Of a stretch of 64,000 bases of DNA, positions 1 to 11,338 are shown one piece after another (position 1 is the stretch's first letter; each line of letters opens with the position of its first letter). Position numbers and translations under genes: made by a program. The notes beneath the pieces were generated by a model. That model did not search any database, was not told the origin of the DNA, and saw only the letters and a program-made list of their open reading frames with translations. The DNA lies in the NCBI GenBank assembly GCA_047967505.1, contig CM106541.1. One strand, given 5' to 3'. The DNA is from Dipteris shenzhenensis. Its lineage: Eukaryota > Polypodiophyta > Polypodiopsida > Gleicheniales.

Positions 1-744
1 AGCTTGAAGACTTGTGCAATGGGAATATATCGAAGGAAGGCAAGTGCAAATGCAAAAGCATACCTTTAGAGACTAAGTTGGTGGAGGAAGATGATCAGAA
101 GACCATTTCAGAGACTTAGGGGGCATTGACAAAAGAGAGTGCTATGTTCACCTTAGAAGACTTGGGGCTCAATCATAAGTGGACCTCATTAGGAGCTTGG
201 CTTTGTTACACAGCCTAGGATTTAGCCCTGTGTAGAGCTAAGTCTGTAGCACCCTTGGTCTTCCTTTGCCTCCTGAATGTAGGCCCAAGGAAGGGTCTCC
301 GCTGCTCCTTTCTGCTCCAACTCTTACTGATCTGCTGGATATAGTTACTAGGGGCCCCTTTTATAGGGCAATCCTGCCCCAAATGAACCGACCCCCTTGC
401 TGGATGACTTTTCTGCTTGCATGTAAGTGGGGGCCCAGCCCCCTTGTGTGTGTGCCAGGTGACCAGCCTGTCCCCCTTCACCACACCCTTGCTGGCCGAA
501 TCTATGGCCAACCGTCCAATACTCTTTTGCGGGCCCTAATTCGCCGACTTTTTGGGCTGCTGCTAGGCCCAAGGGAGGCCTATAGAAGGCCCGTCCCTTG
601 GGCAGTTCCAAGGCCAGGTGGCTGGCCTGCCACCCCTGCTCTCTTTTCTGTCCTACAGCACCTTCTCTCTGGCCTTCCAGACCTGCAACAAATAGGCGCA
701 TCTCACCCCTATTCATCTCACCTCTTGCCGTACTATTTGCATCT
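1..744. other. unassigned sequence; GC-rich block 240-720
   Basis: I recognise no gene here. Open frames of 98 to 192 codons cross the GC-rich block on both strands, but they overlap one another, are rich in Pro, Gly and Arg, and show no motif, so I treat them as chance. The block is clearly richer in G+C than its neighbours and could be an LTR or leader of an unidentified element. The copia A homology begins only at about 745. Confidence 0.4.
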
Positions 745-2660
745 CTGTACATACATGACAATCATCGCAGGAAATTGGATGCGAAGTCATGCAAATGCAT
801 CATGGTCGGCTACTACAATGAAGAAAGCAAAGCATACAAGTTGATCCCATCAACCGAAAGGTCATTATCTCTAGAGATGTAATCTTTGATGAGGAATTAG
901 AATGGAAAACCTCAAACACACAAGAGATAGACTCACCGATTACTCAGTCATCTACAGAAATTGTTGATGATGAAGAGCTACAATTGCCAGAAACACCCCA
1001 AGCAGAGCCACAACAACTTAGATGGTCTACTAGGAAAAGCATACCTCCAGCCAGATTGACATATGCTTAGAAAGGCAAAGCAATTCAGGTTGAAACCACC
1101 AACTATGCTCTTATGACTACCATCATGGCTACAAAAAAGCCAATGTACTTCAAAGATGTAGTAGACAAGCCAGAATGGCAAACTGCTATGAATGAAGAAA
1201 TGGATGCTTTGTATAAGAATAATACTTGGGAATTATGCGATCTTCCACCAGGAAAGAAGGCCATAGCAAACAAATGGGTATACAAAGTGAAGTACAATCC
1301 AGATGGCAGTATTCAAAGATACAAAGCCAGACTACTTGCAAAAGGATTTGCATAGCAATATGGTCAAGATTATGATGAGACTTATGCTCCAGAAGCAAAG
1401 ATGGATTCCATACAATTCTTGATATCACTAGCGACACTCAGCAGATGAAATGTGTACCAACTAGATGTCAAGAATGCATTTCTCAATGGCTACCTAGACG
1501 AGGAAGTCTAACAACCAGCAGGTTATGTTGAATCAGGAAAAGAGAATCAGGTTTACCATCTCAAGAAAAGTCTCTATGGCTTTAAGCAAGCACCCGGAAG
1601 TTGATACAATAGAATCGACAAGTATTTTGTTGATTTGGGATACATGAAGTCCAATGCAGATCATACTCTCTACCAGAAAGTTCAAGGGGAAGACATTACT
1701 ATTGCACTTTTGTACGTAGATGATCTGATTGTGACCGGATTTCATCAAGAAGCTAAAAATAAGAATTATTTGCAGAGTTTGAAATGAAAGACCTTGTACT
1801 TATGCACTATTGTCTTGGAATTGAGTTCTTGAGAGATTCGGACATCACCTTTATGAGTTATCTCAAGTATGTTGACAGTCTCCTGAAGAAGTTTCATATG
1901 GCAGATTGCAAGATTGCAGCCACTCTCATGGAACAGAGTTTGAAACTTACAAAAGATACAGAAAAGTCTATAGTCAATGATAGGTACTACAAGCAGCTCG
2001 TCGGAACTCTTGTATATATGACTATCAGACGGTGAGATATTTGTTATGTAGTAAGCTCACTAGCATAGTTTATGGCAAATCCAAAACAATCTCATTGGAA
2101 TGCAGCCAAAAGAGTCTTGAGATACATCAGAGGTACAAGACAGTTTGGAATAGAATATAGAGGAAGTCATCCACGGTTGCATGGATACTGTGACAATGAC
2201 TATGTCGGAGATCATGAGACCAGGAGATCCACACAGGGATATGCATTTTTCCTTGGTCAAGGTGCTATATCATGGTTGTCAAATAAATACCCAATTGTTT
2301 CTTTATGTTTGACTGAAGCAGAATATAGGGCACTGCTTGTGAGGCTATATGGCTTAGAAGACTATTGTCTGAAACATATTACTTTGATGAGTCAAAGTCA
2401 ACAACAATATACTGTGAAAATCAATCGGCTCAAGCATTAGCCAAGAATCTAGTATATCACTCCAAGACAAAGCACATTGATGTCAGAGAGCACTTCATTA
2501 GAGAAAGAGTGTTACTTGGTGACATCACATTGCAGCATTGTGATAGCAAAGAGAATGTTGCAGACATCTTTACCAAACCACTTGGTAAAGAGCTTTTCGA
2601 GAAACACCAACAAGCTCTTGGTTTGACGCAGAGGAAGGACATTCTCATTAAAGGGGTGTG
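745..2660 (+). pseudogene. Copia family A pol fragment (integrase C-terminus, RT, RNase H), 5' truncated
   Basis: This is the 3' half of a Ty1/copia polyprotein. It enters in the integrase tail (DAKSCKCIMVGYYNEESKAY across frames), passes through reverse transcriptase (KKAIANKWVYKVKYNPDG at about 1250; LDVKNAFLNGYLDEEV at about 1465; LYVDDL at about 1715) and ends in RNase H (DNDYVGDHETRRSTQGYAF; TEAEYRAL; KHIDVREHFIRERV; ADIFTKPLG). Many lesions break it: TAG at 1068-1070, TAA at 1509-1511, TGA at 1602-1604 and several frameshifts. The same three stops occur in the copy at 33847-35720, so the copies share a dead ancestor. It leads directly into its 3' LTR. It is certainly non-functional. Confidence 0.93.
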
Positions 2661-2719
2661 ATGGAATGTAAGCTCAGTCCTTCTTCGATTCCCTCAAGAA
2701 TCATCATCTTGAGGGAAGG

Positions 2720-2937
2720 TGCTCAACATCCTGTGATTACATGTGCATAGCATTAACACATATAGAGTGCTATAAAGGAAAGGGTTAGATGCCCTAACCT
2801 TAATACTACATGGGTTTTTATATATTCTACATTTTCAACTAAATCTAGTGTACAGTTAGTCATTTGTGGTGTGCTCTCTCGCTGTGCCCCCTCTCCTCAT
2901 CTCCGCTCTTCTCCTCTCCCCTCTTCATATTTTGTCA
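2720..2937 (+). repeat. Copia A 3' LTR
   Basis: The LTR follows a purine-rich tract (TTGAGGGAAGG) and ends ...TTTTGTCA at 2937. It aligns throughout with the 5' LTR at 27602-27858 but lacks about 12 bases near its start (TTGAGAATCACG in the copy at 35813). The 218 bp therefore represent a nearly complete LTR. The matching 5' LTR is absent because the element is truncated at about 745. Confidence 0.85.
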
Positions 2938-3667
2938 ACTTGCCAAACACTCCAAACCTTCATTAATCGCTGTTGCACCTCCATTTTTAGATCTCACGAA
3001 AAGCTACGCCCTTGGCCACATGGATCAATGGGTCTGGGCTACAGGGTAGTCCAAGGTGCACTGGTCTAGGCACATAGGTCCCATTTGAGGGTTTTGGAGG
3101 TCCAACAGCGGGGCACCTCCAAGCCTCCTCCAAGGTACACCGGTCCAACAGCGGGACACCTCCAAACCTCCATTCTCGAGTTTGAGGCAGATCGTGCTGT
3201 CTCCGTTTCAGGAGATTTTGGCGAGGATCCCTCGGAAGAGGAGGTGACACTTGCCGAGATGTAGAGTGAACATGCCAAAAGGGAGAAGAGGGTTTGGAGT
3301 AGAATAGAGTTTGGAGGATGAACAGAGGGGGGGCAGTAGGGAAAGGGAGCTCACCCGCCCCTGTCCCTTCCGGCAGAGGCTGTTGGAGGCGATCCCAGCC
3401 TTTGACGGGTACGGCGATTCACACTGGAGTGTGGAGTTGGAGGCTGTTGGGTGGAGTTGGAGGCAGGATTGCATCTGCGTTCTCCATGCAATGATTCACC
3501 CTGCATTGCATGGAAGTTGAGCTCCAGTCTCTCAAGTGTATGTAGGATTTGACGGCTTATACCATGGATTCTAGGCTGTTCAGCAGCGGGCTCTTAAAGC
3601 GCATGTGGCGTGGATTTCCTCCCCTGACAGTTGAATTGTCCTCGGACATTGAACAGGTAGCACTCAG
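2938..3667 (+). other. 5' flank of the helicase gene, with a 30-bp direct repeat
   Basis: No coding sequence is recognised. Two 30-bp near-identical copies (3099-3128 and 3142-3171, 43 bp apart, containing CCAACAGCGGG and CACCTCCAA) lie in the stretch. Copia A LTR sequence ends at 2937, so the helicase promoter and 5' UTR must lie within these 730 bp or overlap the LTR. I see no convincing TATA box at a set distance from the start codon. Confidence 0.4.
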
Positions 3668-5914
3668 ATGCTGATAAACTATCCGACCTCAGGCAGACAA
3701 GCACCACTTCGCGATCAAAATCATACTAGAAAGTGTTACAAGAGGAAAGCGCCAGCGAGCATCATGCAACACTCTCCTTCTCCTCCTCAGTCTCCCTCCT
3801 CCCTTACCACCCAGCAGCGAGCTCGCATGGCGCAGCAAAAGCAAATTGCGCTCGCTAAACGCCGCCAGCGTGAAGACCGGAGTACCCCCGCTTTCGTAGC
3901 TCCTGATTGGACCCTTGTGCGGTGTACCCAGTCCAACTCTAGCCAGCCCGGTGAATCCGTCTTGAGTTTTGGAACTTCTGTTGTCCTCGCGACTGGACAA
4001 CGGGTCGTTTGTGACGACTTTAGGGTCCCTCAGCTCCGGCAGACGGACGATGGCTCATACAAGTTATCCCCTTCAGTGAACGGATGCGAGACTTTTGGAT
4101 TGGGCAGTGATTGCCACAGGGTAGCCTACCAGAGCGAGCAGAGATCTCCTAAGGTAGAGGATGCTCTGTCTCAAGCAGAAAATAGTTTTTTGCATTCTTC
4201 TCTGGGTAAAATTGGAGAGACGTATTCGTCGACTGTTCACAACGACGCCATATGGAACGAGCAGTCCGATGCATTTGAAGATGCATTGACCGATTTCGAA
4301 GAAAGTAGTCTAGAAGTCGGAGCTGTCGATTGCGCAGGCAATTATGCAAAGGTTTCCACAACCGGCGGGAATGAGTCGTTCGGAACAAATAGCGGAATAG
4401 GGCCTTTATTTCACCGTAATCTTTCTATAAACGAGGAAAGTCCTCTTGGAAGAAGCGCGGAAGAACCACAAGACCGGGGAGGGACTGATGAGAACCGCCA
4501 ATGGGATTCCATATCCCCTGGATGCAGCCCCAAAGCTGTCACAGCCCAAGCGGGAGGCCTCCCTCAACGTCACGGTGGATGTCTCAAATTCTCCAAGCAG
4601 CAAATGGAGGTCTTGAAAGCAGTTGCCGCACGAAAATCAGTTTTTATGACGGGTTCAGCCGGCACTGGAAAGAGCTATGTGCTAGGCTTTATTATTAGGA
4701 TTTTGAAGAGGCGGTTGGGTGAACAGTCTGTTTACGTAACAGCCTCTACTGGTCTAGCAGCTTGTGCGTTAAGCGGTACCACTGTACACTCCTTCGCCGG
4801 CATTGGCCTTGGAACAGAGAACGCTGAGACCTTGGCGGCGAAGGTACTAGCGAAGAAAGAGACTAGAGATCGTTGGAGGAAGGCGAAAGTTCTCATAATC
4901 GACGAGATAAGCATGGTTGATGGGGAACTCTTTGACAAACTTGATTATGTGGCCAGGGCCTTGAGGAATGATGCGAGATGTTTTGGAGGCATACAGCTCA
5001 TTGTCACAGGAGATTTCTTCCAGCTTCCTCCAGTGAAACCAACAAACCTTAGTAAATATTTTGCATTCGAAGCAGACTGTTGGGACAGTTGCTTTGATTT
5101 GCAAATTGATCTCAAGCATGTTTTCAGGCAGTCTGACGGAGGCTTTGTTCAAATGCTAAACGAGATAAGAAAAGGCCGTCACACGACTGAAACGATCGAA
5201 AATCTTAAACAATGTTGTAGGGTTCTACTTGATGATGGCTTGGGCATTGTTCCAACAAGATTGTACCCTCTGAAACTTGATGTGAAAGGGGAAAACACGC
5301 ATGAACTGAAAGCGCTGGGAAGGGAGATAACCATGTTCATTGCCCAAGATTCAACTGTCGACTCCTTCCATAAATACATGCTTGATTACATGAGGGCTGA
5401 GAAGGAGCTGGAACTTTGTATTGGGGCACAGGTCATGTTGATAAAGAACCTAGATACCACGTTGGGTTTGGTGAATGGTGCAAGAGGGGTGGTTGTTGAC
5501 TTTGCTTCATATTGCACTTTACCTGATAAAGAGCATGATGTAAGAAAGGTGGCTGGCTTGGTTAGCCCCTCAGAGAAGTGGCCAGTAGTGCGATTTGCAT
5601 GTGATGGGATGAAGAGAATAATAGGGCCCCAAAAAGAGAACGTGGAAGACAGGGGTGTGGAGGTTGCAAAGCGGATTCAGGTCCCCTTAATCCTTGCATG
5701 GGCATTAAGCATTCACAAGTGTCAGGGCATGACGCTGGATAGGGTTGAGACTGACATTTCAAAGGCTTTTGACTTTGGCATGGTTTATGTTGCTCTTTCG
5801 CGTGCAAAGAGCTTGGATGGACTACAGCTCACTGGGTTTGACCCTACTCAGATCAAGGTACACCCTAAGGTTGAACGCTTTTATGGAAAGCTGGCTAGCA
5901 AAGGAATCATCTAG
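3668..5914 (+). CDS. PIF1-like: PIF1-type superfamily 1B DNA helicase
   Basis: This is an uninterrupted 748-residue frame and the only long intact gene in the window. PIF1 helicases unwind DNA 5'->3', act on G-quadruplexes, telomeres and replication forks, and work in the nucleus and/or mitochondria. Seen: Walker A GSAGTGKS (residues 329-336), motif Ia TASTGLAACALSGTTVHSF (358-376), Walker B IIDEISMVD (410-418), motif III TGDFFQLPPV (447-456), FRQSDGGFVQMLNEIRKG (486-503), GAQVMLIKNLD (586-596), and motifs V/VI with HKCQGMTLD (683-691) and YVALSRAK (707-714). The first 300 residues are Ser/Glu-rich with no known domain; residues 53-70 form a basic QQKQIALAKRRQ segment. The gene is intronless. 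The ATG at 3668 is the first in frame; Met33 (3764) is a possible alternative. Codon use and lack of lesions differ sharply from the dead transposons around it. It could be a host gene or a recently moved retrocopy. Confidence 0.95.
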   Translation: MLINYPTSGRQAPLRDQNHTRKCYKRKAPASIMQHSPSPPQSPSSLTTQQRARMAQQKQIALAKRRQREDRSTPAFVAPDWTLVRCTQSNSSQPGESVLSFGTSVVLATGQRVVCDDFRVPQLRQTDDGSYKLSPSVNGCETFGLGSDCHRVAYQSEQRSPKVEDALSQAENSFLHSSLGKIGETYSSTVHNDAIWNEQSDAFEDALTDFEESSLEVGAVDCAGNYAKVSTTGGNESFGTNSGIGPLFHRNLSINEESPLGRSAEEPQDRGGTDENRQWDSISPGCSPKAVTAQAGGLPQRHGGCLKFSKQQMEVLKAVAARKSVFMTGSAGTGKSYVLGFIIRILKRRLGEQSVYVTASTGLAACALSGTTVHSFAGIGLGTENAETLAAKVLAKKETRDRWRKAKVLIIDEISMVDGELFDKLDYVARALRNDARCFGGIQLIVTGDFFQLPPVKPTNLSKYFAFEADCWDSCFDLQIDLKHVFRQSDGGFVQMLNEIRKGRHTTETIENLKQCCRVLLDDGLGIVPTRLYPLKLDVKGENTHELKALGREITMFIAQDSTVDSFHKYMLDYMRAEKELELCIGAQVMLIKNLDTTLGLVNGARGVVVDFASYCTLPDKEHDVRKVAGLVSPSEKWPVVRFACDGMKRIIGPQKENVEDRGVEVAKRIQVPLILAWALSIHKCQGMTLDRVETDISKAFDFGMVYVALSRAKSLDGLQLTGFDPTQIKVHPKVERFYGKLASKGII

Positions 5915-7275
5915 GGTGCCAGGTTGCCAGAGCAATGATCAGGTTTCTTGGGCTGTTTGAAAGAAAAAAGTCCATCGCTAGAACAATTCTGCAGATAGAC
6001 GGTCTTTGTCGTGCGTTCCTGCGTCGCCATTATCAACTACATTAGATGGATGAAATGAGTTGGACTAGAATTATGTACGACTTACTGTTTGCAGTACTCC
6101 TTCTGTTGCAAGCTAACTAGTGAGGAGGTCCTTCACATTGTGAGTTGGTAGAACAATAACCAGGTCTTTGGGGAAAGTTTGAAAGACACCAAACTGGAGC
6201 TTCGATGAAGAGAATGTGGACTGATTTTCACTAGCCTAAAGTTCAGGAATCTATATCCACGGTGGGGGTGCCATTGCTTGTCCCTGCAATGAAGATGGAG
6301 TCGAGGATTTATAACCTGATGGAATTAAGCTCCATCTCTTGACTTACTTTAACATGAAGCTGGGGATGTTTCTGGATTTATGGTGATGTACATAGTGTAT
6401 CTTGCTGTGCTGGCAGTCCAAAACACCATCAAGGGGCCTTCCCTTAAAAAATGTTTTCTTTAATAGCTAATGGCCTATTGCACATTCCCTAATGCAAGGT
6501 GCAGCAAAAGTGTAGGAGGTACCTTGCAAATATGGTCTGATGCACAAGCTTCTTTTACATGCACTTGCTAAACTGGGATAAAAGTAGAGTCTAGCTTCTT
6601 TGTTGGTTATGGTTTATCAGTTCAGAAGCTCCAAAAATACTCATAACTACTTTTAACAAGTAACATGAAAGTAGTGTGCAGGGACTGGATTTTGTCTATT
6701 TCTTAAATTTGTCGAATATCAGAGCATCTTTCAACTCTGTGATATTGTGTCTCGCGGATGCATACACACTGTAGATGCCTTTTGAGGTGCAGTTTCAATG
6801 CAACTACTTCATTCCCTTTGTATGCATCCACACTTGACTTGCAAGATAGCTGAAGTTAGTCAGGTATATTATAAGTGGAGGGATGACGTGAAAGGTGGAA
6901 AAATATATTTTTCATTTTTTTGTTATTTCAAAAAGCGCAAGAAAGAAGAAGGAAAGGAACTTTCCTGTCAAAGAAGAAGAAGAAGTGGACGGAAATCTTC
7001 CTCAGAATCAACTTCTTTTAGGAGTCTCCTCAGAATCAATGTTTTCTACTGGTTTTGATCAATTTGTACATCTGTTTGATTGATTCTGACCCTACTCAGT
7101 ATCAGAGCCCTTCTGATTTCCTCAGTGGTTCTTTGTGCAACGTTTACTGGTAGTTGTGATTTCTTTTTGGAATCATTCCTGGTTGCATGCGTGCAACATT
7201 ATCCTCTTGGTTGATGGTGTGTTGTCATATGAATGATGGTACGATTCAGTTCTTGGAATCGTCCAGCGAAGCATT
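5915..7275. other. 3' flank of helicase, no gene recognised
   Basis: About 1.4 kb without a recognisable coding region. Short frames at 6798-7083 overlap one another and include an AAG/GAA-rich stretch (6935-6995). The proximal part is probably helicase 3' UTR, but I see no decisive polyadenylation signal. Confidence 0.4.
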
Positions 7276-7626
7276 GTGGCTGCAGGGTTTGATGATGAAA
7301 CCATTCTCTCACTTGCCTATTCATCTGTCGTACTGCAAGCTTTCCATTGTAGGGAAATGATACCAGCAATATTGGGGCTATTGATGGATGGATGGTACGT
7401 TGATGTCAAATTCAGCAGGGGCTGGCTGCAAGCAGTGGCCTATGAAGGGGCTGTCATAGGAGCAGTAGGTGGAAGCTGGAAGCTTTCTGTACAAAGCAAG
7501 TACAGAAGAGCTGAGTTGTATTCAAGGAAGGGAGATGATGTCACATTGAATGTCAGGCAGCCTAGGAATACTCAGGAATTCTCTAGAAATGGAATCCTTC
7601 CAGAAATCGAATGCTCTAGAAGCTAA
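7276..7626 (+). CDS. hypothetical 116-codon ORF, doubtful
   Basis: This is an open frame from ATG to TAA with 116 codons and no family I recognise. Its composition is not low-complexity (segments such as DDETILSLAYSSVVLQAF and DGWYVDVKFSRGWLQAV look protein-like), which is why I list it. It has no homologous copy elsewhere in the window, no visible splice partners and no promoter evidence. It could be the last exon of an unrecognised gene or chance. The following 300 bp (7627-7924) hold nothing I recognise. Confidence 0.2.
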   Translation: MAAGFDDETILSLAYSSVVLQAFHCREMIPAILGLLMDGWYVDVKFSRGWLQAVAYEGAVIGAVGGSWKLSVQSKYRRAELYSRKGDDVTLNVRQPRNTQEFSRNGILPEIECSRS

Positions 7627-7924
7627 TTACACTAAATCATCCTTTTGATTTAAGTACTCTCATTAGTCCGTTTATAATGAGCCTTAGTGAAAATACCTTT
7701 ACAAATAAGGAGTTTGAATCCACTACTTAATCTATCCTAGCTGCTAAAACTTTCCCTAAATTTAGACTGCTTCAAAAGTAGAGACAGCAACTAATGTCAC
7801 AAACCTCATCCACATAAAACAGGATTTCGCCCTCAAAATTTGCTTTCACTGTTCCATGAACTAGGGATGTTGCTAAATGTACTCTGCTAAGTGCCAAGTA
7901 GCTTAATCATTGGTTAATCATTGC

Positions 7925-9130
7925 CATTTGATGTAGTACTCAGTTATCACCATAAGCCTTAATACTTTCTCCCTGAAGCCTAGAATTATCTGGAATGTAT
8001 CGTATAAAACACCCTTCTTCAGTGGGCGAAGTTCGGGAATAGTGTCCTTGACAGGCCCAATACATTTCTTCAATAAAGAGACATTTAAGGCATTGTATAG
8101 AACGTTGGGGCCAACTTGGTATTGGTGTTACCTGCAGCATTCTTTCATTCTAGCCTGAACTTTCCTGATATGTCTTTGCACTGCTGCATCAGCATGTTGA
8201 TGGTCTCCAAAGTATTTCTGGCTTGCTGATTGCTGGAGAACTATCCGATAAAGTTGAGGCAGGAAGCACCTTGTAACCATAGAGAGCTTCAAATGATTCA
8301 TGCCAATGCTTGAATGGAATGTGCTGGTGTAACAAAACTTAGCCGCAGGTAGCCATTTGTCCCACCTTTGGGTGTCTTGGCAATAATGTCTCGAGTACAG
8401 TTCACCCATGTATTAACTCTCTCTGTCCATCAGTCACCTCAGATGGGATGTGCCAGGTTTTAACTTAGTACACATTGCATTGAATGACTCCCCCCAAAAA
8501 TGCCCCATGAACTTGGTGTCTCTGTCATTGACAATAACCTAAGGCAACCCATGAAGCTTGTACACATTCTATGAACTTGAGAGGCTGAATGGTGGAAAGA
8601 AATGAGCTGCTTTAGTCAGCCTCTTTGCAACTACCTAGATGATGTTCGACTCTTTTGAGGTTGGGGTTAGGCTGGTCATGAAGTCAATAGTAAAATCACT
8701 CCATTCCCCTTTAAGGTTGGTAGAGGTAATAACCAGCAGGCTTTTGAGTGGATCTCTGTTGTGCTCACAACAACAACATTTGGAGACATAGGAGACATAG
8801 TCCATGACTTCTTTCCTTGGCCCTCTCCAATAAAGACTCTGTTTCACCTTATATAGGTGGTGTTCAAGCCGACTCCTTAAAGGGGACTCCTCTAGCCTTT
8901 CGCCTTCAGTTCTAGTGAGACAATGCTCCAAAGTGAGTTCTAGGTTTATGGATTATTTTGAATGAGAACTCTTGAAGAAGCAGCATGCATCTTATTAACT
9001 TCAGCTTCATTATAGATCTAGGTGTAGTAATGTCTAGAGATTGACAAAGAAAAGGATGGAATTGCCTAGAAGGTATTGCTGAAATTTTTGTACATTGTGC
9101 ACCATGCCTAGGGCTTCCCATTCTGTCGTC
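7925..9130 (-). pseudogene. Ty3/gypsy pol fragment (RNase H end, integrase)
   Basis: Read on the minus strand, this begins with the end of RNase H (LLLQEFSFKIIHKPRTHFGALSH at about 8912-9000, resembling the gypsy HxPGxxNxxADxLSR signature). It continues with an integrase zinc-binding region (HHLYKVKQSLYWRGPRKEV and a C-x2-C cluster, 8635-8931), an integrase core remnant (GEWSDFTIDFMTSLTPTSK) and the integrase C-terminal part (WDKWLPAAKFCYTSTFHSS, 8128-8409). Frames change several times and the catalytic core is partly lost. It is a dead fragment with no LTR seen. The spacer 9131-9480 beyond it holds nothing recognisable. Confidence 0.8.
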
Positions 9131-9479
9131 GAGTATTTCTTTTCTGGACTAGCAGCATTTAGCTAGGAAATGTAAATCATATCAAGGCTTTTGAAATGGA
9201 TGTATCTTTCATGTACATGTAGATGCTTCAAGCATGGCAATAGAGTCAAGCTTTATGCAACCAGAGGGCAATGTAGATTTCCGAGGGAAATCCTCTAAAT
9301 CTAAGGCAAATGCAACAAACCAAGTATTTCACAAGAACCTAGCGTAGAGCTAGCATGAGCATGGGGAATATTTAAGAATACGACAAGTCAGTCTGACATT
9401 CGCTGAGTTAATGTGAATAGCTCCGTACTGTCAATATTTCTTTGCTCACTATATCAAGGGATTATCTAAGCAATCAAAA

Positions 9480-10640
9480 GAGATACTGTCTCGAGCCGCT
9501 ATACCGGTGATTGATACTCTGGTAGTTGATGAGGAAGTACCAGTAATCACCATCAAGGTTAAGAAACAAACCATACCGGGAGCAATAGTGGACGATGGTT
9601 CTAGAGTGATACCATCTGAACAGTTAGTACCAGATCCAACACAAGTGCTTCATCTTGGAACAAAAGATAACCCTGCCATGGCAGTGGTAAGTGCCAGTAA
9701 CTATCACCAGACTGGGTACTGAACAGTTAGTACCAGAGCCAACACAAGTGCAAAATCTCGGAACAAAAGACAACCCTACTATGGCAGCGGTAAGTGCCAA
9801 TCTTTCTTCTAACCAACTCAGGATTACAAGAGATTTATTTGTCAGGTATAAGGGTGTGTTTGCCTAAAATTATACAGACCTACAGTTCTTCAGGAATTCA
9901 ATTTTAAAATCATTCACAAACCTAGAAAAAGCCATGTGGGAGCTGACTGTTTGTCCAGGTTACCTACACCCGAGGATACACAACCTGAGGATACACAAGG
10001 GGTCACCACTGAATTGCCAGATGCTGAAGTCTTTGCAGTGGACTATTGTGAGCATGATTATGCCGAGTTTATGGATTATTTTTCTAAGGGTACGTTCCCT
10101 TATATAATGCCATAGGATAAGAACAGACAACTGGCCTTGAAGGCTTGGAAGTACACCTTGATCAGTGGACACCTGTATCATTAGTGTGCTAATGGAGTTC
10201 TTCGGAGATGGGTTATGCCGCACGAGTGAGCAGTTGTGTTGCAAGAAGCTCACTCGAGTCCATCAAAAGGAGATTTTCAAGGGGAGTTAACCACCCAAAA
10301 AGTCTTGCAGGCAAGCTTGTGGTGGGAGGCCTTGTTCAAAGATGCTTAAACTAAGTGTATCCATTGTGAGGTCTGTCAATGCACTGGACGGTTATTCTCT
10401 AATAAATCTATGCCCTTACAACCTATTCATCCATGGAACGCCTTTCAGAGATGGGGTTTGGACTTTATTGGTCCTTTCAAACTAGCCATGTTTACACAGA
10501 ATGAATACATCATTGTAACTATTAACTATGGTAATAAGTTAGCAGAAGCTAAGGCACTTTGAGACAACTCAACTCGGAGCACTACTAAGCTCATTTATGA
10601 GAATATCATTTGCAGATATGGATGCCTTGTGCAGCTTGTT
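9480..10640 (+). pseudogene. Ty3/gypsy fragment (protease scrap, RNase H tail, integrase)
   Basis: A gypsy remnant on the plus strand. At 9507-9610 a retropepsin-like segment reads VPVITIKVKKQTIPGAIVDD followed by GS, with the D-[DST]-G-S active-site pattern. RT is deleted. From about 9885 the frame reads LQEFNFKIIHKPRKSHVGAD with CLSR, the RNase H tail, then a zinc-binding region (CIHCEVCQCTG) and an integrase core (WGLDFIGPF; YIIVTINYGNKLAEAKAL). Stops are frequent. It ends at about 10640 where unrelated sequence and then copia A begin. An internal 79-bp direct repeat (9618-9696 and 9721-9799) lies between the protease and the RNase H parts. Confidence 0.8.
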
Positions 10641-10734
10641 AGTGATACACATTTCCTTAATAATCCCATTGGGAAAGACTTCAGCTAGCCAGTAGGGACC
10701 ATTCCATCCCAACTTAAAATTCATTTTGAGAGGG

Positions 10735-11150
10735 ACGAACGCTCCAGTAGCAAATATGGATTCCATAGAGTTCTTGATATCACTAGCGACACTCAACAGA
10801 TGGAATGTGTATCAGCTCGATGTCAAGAATGCATTTCTCAATGGTTACCTAGACGAGGAAGTCTACTTACAACAACGAGCAGGTTATGTTGAACCAGGAA
10901 AGGAGAATAAGGTTTTCCATCTTAAGAAAAGTCTCTACGGCTTAAAGCAAGCACCCAGAAGTTGGTATAGCAGAATCAACAAGTATTTTTTTGATCTGGG
11001 ATACACGAAGTCCAATGCAGATCATACTCTCTACTACAAAGTTCAAGGGGAAGACATTACTATTGCACTTTTGTATGTAGATGATCTGATTGTGATAGGA
11101 AGTAAGGATAGCTTCATCAAAAAGCTAAAACAAGACTTATCTGTAGAGTT
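10735..11150 (+). pseudogene. Copia A reverse transcriptase fragment
   Basis: An isolated, open 138-codon piece of copia RT: MDSIEFLISLATLNRWNVY, DVKNAFLNGYLDEEV, KKSLYGLKQAPRSWY and LLYVDDLIVIGSKDSF. It closely resembles the RT of 33315-33773. The polymerase motif YVDD is intact, but the fragment begins abruptly after gypsy-derived DNA and ends abruptly at about 11150, so it cannot work on its own. It lacks the shared stops of the 745 and 33847 copies and so derives from a healthier lineage. Confidence 0.9.
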
Positions 11151-11159
11151 CAATTGGAA

Positions 11160-11313
11160 GACTTGCAAGGGAATGTGTTCTCTGAGTTGTACAATGGGAT
11201 CAAAGTCAAGACGTATCGAGCAGGGAGTTCTTTGGACAAACATGACTCGGATGCAGAGGACTTGGTTAACAATGCCTTGGTGAATTTCACAGAAACCAAA
11301 GTGCTAGTTAGCT
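11160..11313 (+). pseudogene. unknown coding-like segment, copy 1
   Basis: Immediately after the copia scrap, a frame reads VFSELYNGIKVKTYRAGSS then LDKHDSDAEDLVNNALVNF and TETKV. A second copy at 11525-11660 keeps the same frame with conservative changes, which suggests a real ancestral protein exon rather than noise. I do not recognise the family. No introns or start are evident. Confidence 0.35.
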
Positions 11314-11338
11314 CTTTAGTGATTGTAGAAGAGATGCA

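Noticed and set aside
266-844. 192-codon open frame in the GC-rich block
   Set aside because: Overlapping open frames on both strands, composition-driven, no motif; its last 30 codons run out of frame through copia integrase sequence.
3668-5914. Helitron interpretation of the PIF1 gene
   Set aside because: No Rep (HUH) domain precedes the helicase in this frame or within the visible flanks, and no 3' CTRR hairpin end was noticed; the protein matches a stand-alone PIF1.
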